Origin: Leifsonia sp. ZF2019
Lineage (GTDB): Bacteria; Actinomycetota; Actinomycetes; Actinomycetales; Microbacteriaceae
Length of the DNA stretch: 64,000 nt
Assembly: GCF_019924635.1 (NCBI RefSeq)
Contig: NZ_CP065037.1
Span: 2,852,001-2,916,000 of the forward strand
Direction: 5' to 3'
Under the pieces are notes generated by a model, which saw nothing but the letters and a program-made list of their open reading frames with translations, was not told where the DNA came from and did no database searches. Both the position numbers and the translations under genes were made by a program. Of this stretch, positions 35,354-43,544 are shown piece after piece (the first letter of the stretch is position 1; the number at the start of each line of letters is the position of its first letter).

Positions 35354-37186
35354 ATGGCACATCTTCTCGGGGCCGAGGCCCTGCACCTCGAATTTCCGAC
35401 CCGAGTGGTCTTCGACTCCGTCTCTCTCGGCGTGAACGAGGGCGACCGCATCGGCATCGTCGGCCGCAACGGCGACGGCAAGTCCAGCCTGCTCGGGATG
35501 CTCGCGGGGCTCCGCGAGCCCGACTCGGGGCGCGTCACCGTCCGCAGCGGCGTCCGCATCGGCGTGCTGGACCAGGCGGACACCCTGGACGACGAGGACA
35601 CCGTCGGTCACGCCGTCGTCGGCGACGCCGCCGAGCACGAGTGGGCGGGCGACGCCCGGGTGCGCGACGTGATCGCCGGGCTGGTCGCCGACCTCGACTG
35701 GGAGGCCCGCCTCGACACGCTCTCGGGCGGCCAGCGCCGCCGTGTCGCCCTGGCCCGCCTCCTCGCCGGGGACTGGGACGTGCTCGCGCTCGATGAGCCG
35801 ACGAACCACCTCGATGTGGAGGCCATCACCTGGCTCGCCGAGCACCTCAAGCGCCGTTGGTCGGCCACCGCGGGCGGCCTGCTGGTCGTGACGCACGACC
35901 GCTGGTTCCTGGACGAGGTCTGCACGCTCACCTGGGAGGTGCACGACCGCGTGGTCGAGCCGTTCGAGGGCGGCTACGCGGCGTACATCCTGCAGCGCGT
36001 CGAGCGCGACCGGCAGGCCGCCGCGATCGAGCAGCGCCGCCAGAACCTCGCGCGCAAGGAGCTGGCGTGGCTCCGCCGCGGCGCGCCGGCCCGCACCTCC
36101 AAGCCGAAGTTCCGCATCGACGCCGCCAACGCGCTCATCTCCGACGTCCCGGAGATCCGCGATCGTGTCGCGCTCCAGTCGCTCGCCGTCTCGCGCCTCG
36201 GCAAAGACGTCGTCGACCTGCTCGACGTCTCCGTCTCCTACGGCGAGCGCCCCGTGCTACGCGACGTGGAGTGGCGCATCGCCCCGGGCGAGCGCACCGG
36301 CATCCTCGGCGTCAACGGCGCCGGCAAGTCGACGCTGCTCGATCTCGTCTCGGGGACGCTCGAGCCGACCTCCGGTCGGGTCAAGCGCGGCAAGACCGTG
36401 CGCGTGGCGACGCTGACCCAGCGCCTGGACGAGTTGGAGGAGCACCTCGACGACCCGGTCCGCGTCGTCATCGGCCGCCTCCGCACCGAGTACACGATCG
36501 GCAGCGGTTCCAAGGCGCAGGCGCTCACGCCCGCCCAGTTGCTGGAGCGGCTCGGCTTCTCGTCGGCCCAGCTCTCCACCCCGGTGAAGGACCTGTCGGG
36601 CGGCCAGAAGCGCCGCCTCCAGCTGCTGCTCATCCTGCTCGACCAGCCCAATGTGCTCATCCTCGACGAGCCCACCAACGACCTCGACACGGACATGCTC
36701 GCGGCCATGGAGGATCTGCTCGACTCGTGGGCCGGGACCCTGATCGTCGTGTCCCACGACCGGTACTTCATCGAGCGCGTGACCGATCAGCAGTTCGCCA
36801 TCCTGAGCGGGCACCTGCGGCACCTCCCCGGCGGCGTGGACGAATACCTGCGGCTGCGCACGCTGGAGGAGAAGCGCGGAGCGACGGCCGCCGCGCCGGC
36901 GTCGGACTCGACAGCATCGGGCTCGACAGCGTCCACCGCCTCCGCCCCCGCAGCCCCGACGCTCGCCGGGGCGGACCTGCGCGCGGCCCAGAAGGAGGTC
37001 GCGGCCCTCGAACGCCGCCTCGGCAAGCTCCAGGAGCAGATCGGCGCCGCCCGCACCGCCCTCGCCGACCACGACCAGTCCGACTACGTCGGCCTCGCCA
37101 CCGAGATGGAGGCGATCACCGCGAAGGAGCGCGAGGTCGAGGAGCTGGAGACCCGCTGGTTCGAGCTGACGGAGGCGCTGGGCTGA
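35354..37186 (+). CDS. ABC-F family ATPase (ribosome-associated)
   Basis: This 610-residue protein has two ABC domains and no membrane part. The first has Walker A GRNGDGKSS near 36, signature LSGGQRRRVALARLL near 120 and LALDEPTNHLDVEA. The inter-domain linker (RDRQAAAIEQRRQNLARKELAWLRRGAPARTSKPKFR) carries the basic tip that reaches the ribosome. The second has GVNGAGKST near 318, LSGGQKRRLQLLLILLDQ and LILDEPTNDLDTDM. An Ala/Ser/Thr-rich spacer and a C-terminal coiled coil (about 540-610) follow, as in Uup/EttA relatives. This form is common next to ispE and glmU in Actinobacteria and is probably a translation factor rather than a drug pump. Confidence 0.93.
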   Translation: MAHLLGAEALHLEFPTRVVFDSVSLGVNEGDRIGIVGRNGDGKSSLLGMLAGLREPDSGRVTVRSGVRIGVLDQADTLDDEDTVGHAVVGDAAEHEWAGDARVRDVIAGLVADLDWEARLDTLSGGQRRRVALARLLAGDWDVLALDEPTNHLDVEAITWLAEHLKRRWSATAGGLLVVTHDRWFLDEVCTLTWEVHDRVVEPFEGGYAAYILQRVERDRQAAAIEQRRQNLARKELAWLRRGAPARTSKPKFRIDAANALISDVPEIRDRVALQSLAVSRLGKDVVDLLDVSVSYGERPVLRDVEWRIAPGERTGILGVNGAGKSTLLDLVSGTLEPTSGRVKRGKTVRVATLTQRLDELEEHLDDPVRVVIGRLRTEYTIGSGSKAQALTPAQLLERLGFSSAQLSTPVKDLSGGQKRRLQLLLILLDQPNVLILDEPTNDLDTDMLAAMEDLLDSWAGTLIVVSHDRYFIERVTDQQFAILSGHLRHLPGGVDEYLRLRTLEEKRGATAAAPASDSTASGSTASTASAPAAPTLAGADLRAAQKEVAALERRLGKLQEQIGAARTALADHDQSDYVGLATEMEAITAKEREVEELETRWFELTEALG

Positions 37187-37218
37187 GTCCGACCCGGCTC
37201 GCATTCACGCTCCTGCCG

Positions 37219-37959
37219 TCATGACTGCAGACCGGTGATCATCGCGACGAGGTCGTTGTGCGACACGTCCGCGACGTCGCGGGTGGCGACCTGCGTGCCT
37301 CGGCGCAGCACGGTCACCCGATCGGCGACCCGGAAGACCTGTTCCATGTTGTGGCTCACGATCAGGACGGCCGCGCCACGCTCCTTCAGCTTGAGGATGA
37401 GCTCCTCCACCTTGGCGGTCTCCGCGACGCCGAGAGCGGCCGTCGGCTCGTCCATCAGCACCAGGCTGCTGGCCCAGTGCGTCGCGCGCGCGATCGCGAT
37501 GCCCTGGCGCTGGCCTCCGGAGAGGTCGCTCAGGGTGGCGCGCGCCGACGGGATCCGGACGTCGAGCTCGTCGACGAGGGTCTGCGTCTCGGCCGCCATC
37601 CTCCGGCGGTCGAGGACGCCGAACGGTGCGCGGCGCAACTCCCGCCCCAGGAACATGTTCATGTAGACCGGCTGGAGGTCGACCAGCGCGAGGTCCTGGT
37701 AGACGACCTCCACACCCTTCGCGCGGGCGTCGGACGGGTCGCGGAACGCCGTACGCTCGCCGTTGAGATGGATCTCGCCCGCCGTGGGCTGGTACAGGCC
37801 GGAGATGATCTTCACGAGCGTGGACTTCCCCGCGCCGTTGTCGCCGACCAGGGCGACGATCTGACCGGCCTCGATCTCGAGGTCGAACCTCTTGATCGCG
37901 ACGATTCCGCCGAAGTGCTTGGTGATCCCATCCAGCCGGAGGGGTGTCCGTGCGGTCAT
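37219..37959 (-). CDS. Sugar-type ABC importer, ATP-binding protein
   Basis: This 246-residue single-domain ATPase resembles one half of RbsA, like FrcA. Walker A is GDNGAGKST near 40. VVYQDLALVDLQPVYMNMFLGRE near 90 is typical of the CUT2 branch. The signature is LSGGQRQGIAIARATHW, Walker B LVLMDEPTAALGV, and the H-loop VSHNMEQVFRVADRVTVLRRG. It is last in the minus-strand operon and overlaps the YhfX-like gene (37956-37959, ATGA). It energises the permease at 39193-40176 with the binding protein at 42191-43315. Confidence 0.93.
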   Translation of the reverse strand: MTARTPLRLDGITKHFGGIVAIKRFDLEIEAGQIVALVGDNGAGKSTLVKIISGLYQPTAGEIHLNGERTAFRDPSDARAKGVEVVYQDLALVDLQPVYMNMFLGRELRRAPFGVLDRRRMAAETQTLVDELDVRIPSARATLSDLSGGQRQGIAIARATHWASSLVLMDEPTAALGVAETAKVEELILKLKERGAAVLIVSHNMEQVFRVADRVTVLRRGTQVATRDVADVSHNDLVAMITGLQS

Positions 37960-39182
37960 GCTGTCCTCCCGGTTGCGGCGAGGGCGTCGCCGATGGTGAG
38001 TGGTGCGGATCCGTCGGCCGACCAGATGCCGGCGACGACGGGATGTCCGGTCGAGAGGCCGGCGATACCCGCCGTGAGCCCCCTGGTCACGAAGACCTGC
38101 GGACGGAAGCCGAAGAGCGCGGTGTCGCCGGGCTCCACCGCGCGACCGTCGATCGGCACGGTGGCGTAGTAGTCGATCGCGTCCGCCGCCGGCATGTCCA
38201 CCCGCAGCTCCGGGGCGTCGATCGGATCGACGCCGTCTCCGACGAGGAGGGCGTTCGTGGAGCCGCCGCTCAGCACCGGGTCGACGTAGAGGCCGCCGCC
38301 GAACACGTAGGCATCGCCCTGGTGAACGTGCGAGACCTCGGAGACGTAGGCGATCGCCGGATCCTCGATCAGATCCTCCGCCGCGTGCAACGGCGTCGTG
38401 CCGGTGAGCCCGTGACCCGGCTCGACCTGGGTGGCGCCGGCGCCCGCGAGCGATGCGAGGATGCTGGCCGACGTGGTTCCGGGCGCGTTGACCTGGACGT
38501 CGGTGCGGCCCGCCGCCTGCAACGCTTCGAGCGCGCGCGTGAGCGTCCCGAGGTTGGGGGTGGGGCGCGCGGTGCGGGTCTCAGCGTCGAACAGGGTGGC
38601 GGGGAACGTGGTGATGCCCGCGAAGCGCAGCCCGGGCACCGCGTCGAGCCGGTCGGCGACGGCGACGATGTCCTCGGCGGCGAAACCGCCTTCGTGGCCG
38701 CGGTAGAAGCGATCGCCGGGCGCGACGATCCGCGCGAGCACGTCCTGCTCACGTCCGGCGGCCACCGCCGCAGCGCCCGCCTCGGCGGCCTTTCGGTCGC
38801 TGAAGACGGTCCAGTAGAGCGGCTGGAGGCGCGCGGCCTCTGCGGCACGGTGCCGCGGAATCTGGACCAGGTGGCCCAGATGCCCGGTGCGCAGGCCTCC
38901 GGCGGCTGCGGCGACGGCGCATTCGAGGTCCACGCCCACCGCGTGGTCGATGCCGCCCGCCGCGATCGCCCGGGATGCGTCCGGATTGCGCCCGATCTGC
39001 TTGGTCATGGCGAATGGAGTGAGGCCGAGCCGGGACGCTTCGGCCGCGAGGGCCGCGCTGTTGCGCGCGACGGCATCGAGGTCGATCACATACGTGTTCG
39101 GGGGGATGTCGCCGGAGCGATGGAAGCGGGCCGCGGCCCGCAGGAGGTCCGGGTTGCGGCGTCGGAGGAGGTCGAGGAACAT
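37956..39182 (-). CDS. YhfX-like PLP-binding alanine racemase-fold protein
   Basis: This 408-residue protein has the N-terminal alanine-racemase barrel. PPNTYVIDLDAVARNSAALAAEASRLGLTPFAMTKQIGRNP carries the PLP-binding Lys in the TKQ segment. Later parts (FAGITTFPATLFD, VNAPGTTSASILASLAGAGATQVEPGHGLTGTTPLH, YVSEVSHVHQGDAYVFGGGLYVDP) match the YhfX branch, not true alanine racemase. In E. coli yhfX lies with the phosphotriesterase homologue php (yhfV), and here too a phosphotriesterase-family gene is in the operon. The enzyme's substrate is unknown; a racemase or aldolase of a phospho- or amino compound is plausible. Confidence 0.8.
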   Translation of the reverse strand: MFLDLLRRRNPDLLRAAARFHRSGDIPPNTYVIDLDAVARNSAALAAEASRLGLTPFAMTKQIGRNPDASRAIAAGGIDHAVGVDLECAVAAAAGGLRTGHLGHLVQIPRHRAAEAARLQPLYWTVFSDRKAAEAGAAAVAAGREQDVLARIVAPGDRFYRGHEGGFAAEDIVAVADRLDAVPGLRFAGITTFPATLFDAETRTARPTPNLGTLTRALEALQAAGRTDVQVNAPGTTSASILASLAGAGATQVEPGHGLTGTTPLHAAEDLIEDPAIAYVSEVSHVHQGDAYVFGGGLYVDPVLSGGSTNALLVGDGVDPIDAPELRVDMPAADAIDYYATVPIDGRAVEPGDTALFGFRPQVFVTRGLTAGIAGLSTGHPVVAGIWSADGSAPLTIGDALAATGRTA

Positions 39183-39192
39183 CCGGTCGGTC

Positions 39193-40176
39193 CTAACTGC
39201 TCTTCTTGGCGCGGAGGGAGAGGGACACCGCGATGAGGATGATGACGCCGCGAACGATCATCTGCTGCGCCACCGTGAGGCCGCCGAGGAGGAGGCCGTA
39301 GTTGATCATGCTCATGAACAGGCTTCCCACGAGGGCGCCGATCATCGACCCTCTTCCGCCCGTGAGCGCGGTGCCGCCGACGATCACCGCTGCGAGCACG
39401 CTCATCAGGTCGGATCCGCCGAGCGTGTACGTGGCGCCGGCGAGACGTCCGGCGTAGAGCAGCCCGGCGAGCCCGGCTGTCGCCCCCGAGATCACGAAGA
39501 CGATCATCGTGATGCGCGTGGTGCGGATGCCGCTGACCGACGCCGCAGCCGCCTTGTTGCCCACCGCGAGCACGTGGGCGCCGAACCGGCGCTGCCGGAG
39601 CACATGCCACCCGAGTGCGACGACCACCGCCGTCCACCACACCAGGATCGGCACACCGAGCAGGGTCCCCGCACCGAAGATCCAGGTGAAGACGGGGTCG
39701 GTGACCGGGACGGACTGCAGGTTGGTCGCCTGCTGCGCGAGTCCGGCGACCAGCCCCATCGTGGCCAGCGTCACGAGGAACGACGGCAGCCGGACGAGAG
39801 TGACGAAGGCGCCGTTCACCAGTCCGATCAGCGCGCCGACGGCGAGCCCGGCGAGAGCGGACAGCCACCACTGGTGCGTCGCCTGCAGCGTCACCGCTGC
39901 GGTCAGGGCCGCCAACGCGACGGTCGATCCGATGGAGAGGTCGATCTGACCGAGACTGAGGACGAAGACCGCACCGACCGCCATGACGGTGATCGGCGTG
40001 GCCTGCGTCACGATGTTGACCAGGGTGGTCATGTTCAGGAAGTTCGCGCCCTGGGTGATGGCGAAGTAGACGAAGACGACGACGAATCCGATGTAGACGA
40101 CGTACTGGCGCCAGTCGGAATGGCGCAGCCGCTCGCCGAGGGTCGCTCTCCCGTCCTGGTGGGGGATGACGGTCAT
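39193..40176 (-). CDS. Sugar-type ABC importer, permease
   Basis: This 327-residue CUT2 permease of the RbsC type starts at the ATG at 40176 (MTVIPHQDGRATLGERL), which overlaps the ROK kinase stop (ATGA). It has about eight to ten hydrophobic segments. Family marks are VMAVGAVFVLSLGQIDLSIGSTVALAAL, GLVNGAFVTLVRLPSFLVTLATMGL, FGAHVLAVGNKAAAASVSGIRTTRITMIVFVISG (the coupling-loop region) and AAVIVGGTALTGGRGSMIGALVGSLFMSMINYGL. The longer frame to 40410 is not used. Confidence 0.93.
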   Translation of the reverse strand: MTVIPHQDGRATLGERLRHSDWRQYVVYIGFVVVFVYFAITQGANFLNMTTLVNIVTQATPITVMAVGAVFVLSLGQIDLSIGSTVALAALTAAVTLQATHQWWLSALAGLAVGALIGLVNGAFVTLVRLPSFLVTLATMGLVAGLAQQATNLQSVPVTDPVFTWIFGAGTLLGVPILVWWTAVVVALGWHVLRQRRFGAHVLAVGNKAAAASVSGIRTTRITMIVFVISGATAGLAGLLYAGRLAGATYTLGGSDLMSVLAAVIVGGTALTGGRGSMIGALVGSLFMSMINYGLLLGGLTVAQQMIVRGVIILIAVSLSLRAKKSS

Positions 40177-41099
40177 GATGCTTCTCTTTCTGTTCTGGTC
40201 GCGGTGTCGATGGCGAGCCGGATGGCCCCGAGCACGGGAGCCGACGGTCCGAGGGTGCTCAGGCGCACCCGTACGGAGGCGCGCCCCAGCCGGACGAGCC
40301 ACGCGCGGAGCGGGGCGAGGAGTTCTACGCGGCCCCCGATCCCGCCGCCGAGCACGAACAGTCCGGGATCCACGACCGCTTCGAGGGAGACGAGGGCGTA
40401 GGCGAGCCAACGCGCCTCCTCGTCGAGGGCGCTCACCGCGGCGGGATCTCCCGCGGCCGCGCGGTCGAACACCTCGTGGGCGCTCACCGGTCCGGTCTCC
40501 CCCGCCGCCTCGGCGTAGCGCCGCGCGAGGGCGTCGCCTGCCAGCCGCTCTTCGAGCGCCCCTCGACGGTGGTTGGCCGGATCGAGCGGGTCGGCGCCGA
40601 TCGGCAGGTAGCCGACCTCGCCTGCGCCACCCGCGGCGCCGCTCCAGAGCCGGCCGTCGAGCACGAGGCCGACGCCGATCCCGGTGCCGACCGCGACGAA
40701 GGCGAAGCTGGGCTCGCTCCTGCCGACGCCGTCGGAGAGCTCGCCGAGGGCGGCGATGTTCACATCGTTCTCGATCACGACCCGGTGGCCGAGCCTGGTC
40801 TCCAGCTCACCCACCAGACCGACGCCGTCCAGACCGCTGAGGTTGGGGGCGAGACTGAACGATCCCTGATCGTCGTCCGGCACACCGGCGCCGCCGATCG
40901 CGGTCGCGACGACACGGCCGCCGGCGGTGCGCTCCATTCGACCGATCAGCTCGGCGAGCTGCGCGAGGAGTCCGGGACCGCGCCTCGTCGCCTCGACGAC
41001 CTCGTGGAGGAGGGCGCCATCCATCGCGGCCACCCCCGCCCGGACCTTCGTCCCGCCGAGGTCGATGCCGACGACCAGCGGCCGGGCCGCGGCGCTCAT
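40173..41099 (-). CDS. ROK family sugar kinase-like protein
   Basis: This 308-residue ROK protein without a DNA-binding domain is expected to be a sugar kinase. VVGIDLGGTKVRAGV is the first ATP-site strand, VIENDVNIAALGE carries the catalytic Asp, and VAVGTGIGVGLVLDGRLWSGAAGGAGEVGYLPIG and FVLGGGIGG follow. The ROK zinc motif CxCGxxGC is absent: the matching segment reads DPANHRRGALEERLAG. The ATG at 41099 overlaps the phosphotriesterase stop (ATGA). It probably phosphorylates the imported sugar-like compound. Confidence 0.85.
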   Translation of the reverse strand: MSAAARPLVVGIDLGGTKVRAGVAAMDGALLHEVVEATRRGPGLLAQLAELIGRMERTAGGRVVATAIGGAGVPDDDQGSFSLAPNLSGLDGVGLVGELETRLGHRVVIENDVNIAALGELSDGVGRSEPSFAFVAVGTGIGVGLVLDGRLWSGAAGGAGEVGYLPIGADPLDPANHRRGALEERLAGDALARRYAEAAGETGPVSAHEVFDRAAAGDPAAVSALDEEARWLAYALVSLEAVVDPGLFVLGGGIGGRVELLAPLRAWLVRLGRASVRVRLSTLGPSAPVLGAIRLAIDTATRTEREAS

Positions 41100-42100
41100 G
41101 CCATCCTCAGGACGTCGGCGGGGTTTCCCGCGGTCAGACGATCGATGGCGCGCTCGGACACGCCCCGTTCCCGCAGCATCGGCAGGAACACCGCACCGAG
41201 GTACGAGTAACCGTGCACACCGTGCGTGCCGGGATTCATCCAGACCTCGGCTCCCGTGAGATCCTGCGCCAGCAGGATCCGCTCCTCCAGCCCGTCCTCG
41301 ACGAGAGCGGCGACGAGGTCGGCACGCCCGGAGTCCGAACGATGGAACGAACGCTTCTCGTACTCGCCGTCCTCGCGCGACCCGGGCGGGCCGAGGAAGA
41401 AGTCCCAGTCCTCCTTGCCGATCGTGTCGATCGCCACTCGCGCGCCGGCATCGATCACGCGGCGAGGAAGCTCGCCGCCCAGTTGCGTGTCCACGTGCCC
41501 CACGACGACGCGATCGAGGTCGACGCCCTCCTCGCGGAGGATGTCGAGCTGCTCGAGCGCCTCCGTGCCGTGCGTCGTATGCGTCATGACGGCGAGTCCC
41601 GTCTCGCGCTGCGCGCGGGCGACGGCACGCAGGCACTTCTCCTCGTGCGGCGTGATCTCGCCGAGGCTGGTCGCCTGCTCGCCGAACACCCCGGCCCGGA
41701 CGCCGGAGCCGCCGATGCCCGTCGTCGCGTCCGAGACGAGTCGCTCGGTGAGCTCGCGGACATCGGCGCCTCTCGCCCAGTCCGGCGCGTAGGACTCGAG
41801 GTACAGCGCCGTTCCGGAGACGATGTGCAGCCCGGTGCGCGACGCGATCTCGACCAGCAGCGAGACGTTGTCTCCGTCCGCGTCACGGCCGACGACGTTG
41901 TAGGGGCTGAGGTCGACGACAGTCCGGAAGCCCAGGGCGGGCAGGCCGGCCAGGGCGTCGACGGCGCGTTCGACGGCGTCGTCCCTGGTGGCGCCGGTCA
42001 GCCAGGGACCCGGGACCAGGGACAGCAGATGTTCGTGGGGCATGACCCGGCCGAGCTGGTCGGCGGGGACGGGGCCGAGGACGGTCGTGACGTACGTCAT
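41096..42100 (-). CDS. Phosphotriesterase-family hydrolase
   Basis: This 334-residue amidohydrolase-fold enzyme is of the PTE/Php type. Metal ligands appear in order: His22 and His24 in MPHEHLL, GEQATS in the bridging-residue strand (Glu where classical PTE has carboxylated Lys), MTHTTHG, VVGHVDTQLGG and LLAQDLTG (Asp). Homologues act as phosphodiesterases, lactonases or are uncharacterised. It is second in the operon, 90 bases after the binding-protein gene and overlapping the ROK kinase gene. The pairing with a YhfX-like protein recalls the E. coli yhf operon. Confidence 0.85.
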   Translation of the reverse strand: MTYVTTVLGPVPADQLGRVMPHEHLLSLVPGPWLTGATRDDAVERAVDALAGLPALGFRTVVDLSPYNVVGRDADGDNVSLLVEIASRTGLHIVSGTALYLESYAPDWARGADVRELTERLVSDATTGIGGSGVRAGVFGEQATSLGEITPHEEKCLRAVARAQRETGLAVMTHTTHGTEALEQLDILREEGVDLDRVVVGHVDTQLGGELPRRVIDAGARVAIDTIGKEDWDFFLGPPGSREDGEYEKRSFHRSDSGRADLVAALVEDGLEERILLAQDLTGAEVWMNPGTHGVHGYSYLGAVFLPMLRERGVSERAIDRLTAGNPADVLRMA

Positions 42101-42190
42101 CGGTCTCTCTTCCTGTGGTGCGGGATCTCGAAATGCAGGTGACGGCGAGGGCGGGCGGCCGACGGGGGCGATCGACCGCCCGCCGGTCGG

Positions 42191-43315
42191 TCAGCCGCCG
42201 GTCACCGACGACGGCGGCTTGGTGCCGTAGTCGGCCTCCCACCCCGACATGAGATCCTTCTTGGTGACCTTCGTCGGGTCGGAGGCGACGAGCTCGGGGG
42301 CCTTCTTGTCGAGGACGCCGTAGGCGCCGGCCAGAGCGAGGCCCTTGCCGATGCCGAGCGAACCGTTGCCGACCATCCCGGCGACCGTGTCGCCCGAGAC
42401 CATCGCGGCGCCCAGCGTGGTGTCGAGGTCGTTGGTGACGACCTTGATATCCGTGCGGCCCGATGCCTTGATCGCGGCCACCACTCCCTGGGCCGCGGTG
42501 GCCCACGACACGTAGATCCCCTTGAGGTTGGGGTGCTTGGCGATCATCGCGGCGGCGATGCTCTGGGTCGCGGTCTCATCGGCGAATCCCTCGTCGTCGA
42601 CGATCTTCACATCGGGGTACTCGTAGGCCATCCAGTCCTTGAAGGACTTGTCACGCTGGTTGGTGAACCAGAAGTTGGCGTTGTACGAGAGGTAGCCGAT
42701 CTCCCCCTTCTTGCCGAGCGCGTCTCCGAGGATCTCCGCGTTGTCGCGTCCGGCCTTGGCCAGGTCTTCGGTGACGATCGACACGAAGTCGGTCCCTGCC
42801 TTGTAGCCGGCGGGCGGCGTCGTCATGATGACGAGCTTGATCCCCGCGTCGACGACGGGTTTGAAGGCCGTGGCCGCCGAAGTCGGGTCCACGGCGATCG
42901 CGACGATGATGCTCGGGTGCAGGGCGAGGACGGTCTGCACGTTGTTGGCCTGGGTCGCGGCGTTGAAGCCGGCCTGTGTGCTGGCGACGACCTTGATGCC
43001 GAGCTTCTCGAACTCCTGCCTCGCACCCTTCTCGACCGCGGTGACGAAGTCGGACGATGTGTGCCAGACGAAGGCGGCCGTGAACGTGCCGGCCTTGACT
43101 TTCGCCTCTTCGTCCGCGGTGAGGGCGAGATCGGAGAGGGGGCCCGGCTTCTCACCGTTCGGACCGACGAACTCCAGGCTGGGTTTGGCCGCAGGTGAGG
43201 AGGACGCTGCCGGGGCGTCTCCGGCTGAGCAGCCGCTGAGGGCGAGGACGACGGCGACGGCTCCGACGAGCGCGGCGCGCAATCCGGGGCGTCGGATAGA
43301 GCGTGCTGTGTGCAT
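42191..43315 (-). CDS. Sugar-type ABC importer, substrate-binding lipoprotein
   Basis: This 374-residue protein has a lipoprotein signal (basic RSIRRPGLR, hydrophobic stretch, lipobox LSGC with Cys29) and a Ser/Ala/Pro linker. The periplasmic-binding-protein type 1 fold follows: TFTAAFVWHTSSDFVTAVEKGARQEFEKLGIKVV, ALHPSIIVAIAVDPTSAATAFKPVVDAGIKLVIM, KHPNLKGIYVSWATAAQGVVAAIKASGRTDIKVV. It resembles ribose/autoinducer-type binding proteins. It heads the operon and is divergent from the ROK repressor gene, with an AT-rich operator region between them. Confidence 0.92.
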   Translation of the reverse strand: MHTARSIRRPGLRAALVGAVAVVLALSGCSAGDAPAASSSPAAKPSLEFVGPNGEKPGPLSDLALTADEEAKVKAGTFTAAFVWHTSSDFVTAVEKGARQEFEKLGIKVVASTQAGFNAATQANNVQTVLALHPSIIVAIAVDPTSAATAFKPVVDAGIKLVIMTTPPAGYKAGTDFVSIVTEDLAKAGRDNAEILGDALGKKGEIGYLSYNANFWFTNQRDKSFKDWMAYEYPDVKIVDDEGFADETATQSIAAAMIAKHPNLKGIYVSWATAAQGVVAAIKASGRTDIKVVTNDLDTTLGAAMVSGDTVAGMVGNGSLGIGKGLALAGAYGVLDKKAPELVASDPTKVTKKDLMSGWEADYGTKPPSSVTGG

Positions 43316-43388
43316 GGGTTACCTTCCGGGAGCGGGTTGTGGACTCCTGTCGCGGTGATGTCCCCCGGGTGCACGCACCCTGTCACCG

Positions 43389-43433
43389 TTGACTCGTTGA
43401 ACCATTTTGATTTCAACGAGCAATCAAAGTCAA
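43389..43433. promoter_or_regulatory. Nested inverted repeats: candidate ROK repressor operator
   Basis: TCGTTGAA (43394-43401) and TTCAACGA (43412-43419) are perfect arms around ten bases. TTTGATT (43406-43412) with AATCAAA (43422-43428), and TTGAC (43389-43393) with GTCAA (43429-43433), form further arms. The region is unusually AT-rich and lies between the binding-protein gene and the ROK regulator gene. Confidence 0.6.
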
Positions 43434-43544
43434 GCGCGAGATTGTGTCGAATGCGTTTCGGGCGCGTGAAAACCGGATTTCTGCGCCAACCCGCGCAGGG
43501 TTCCGCTACATTTGTGTTCACGTTGACACGAATAGGAGGGCGCG

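Noticed and set aside
35354..37186. Drug-efflux ABC transporter call for the two-ATPase protein
   Set aside because: There are no membrane domains, and the linker and C-terminal coiled coil mark ABC-F translation factors.
37956..39182. Classical alanine racemase call for the PLP protein
   Set aside because: The fold fits, but the middle and C-terminal motifs match the YhfX branch and the operon has no wall-synthesis genes.
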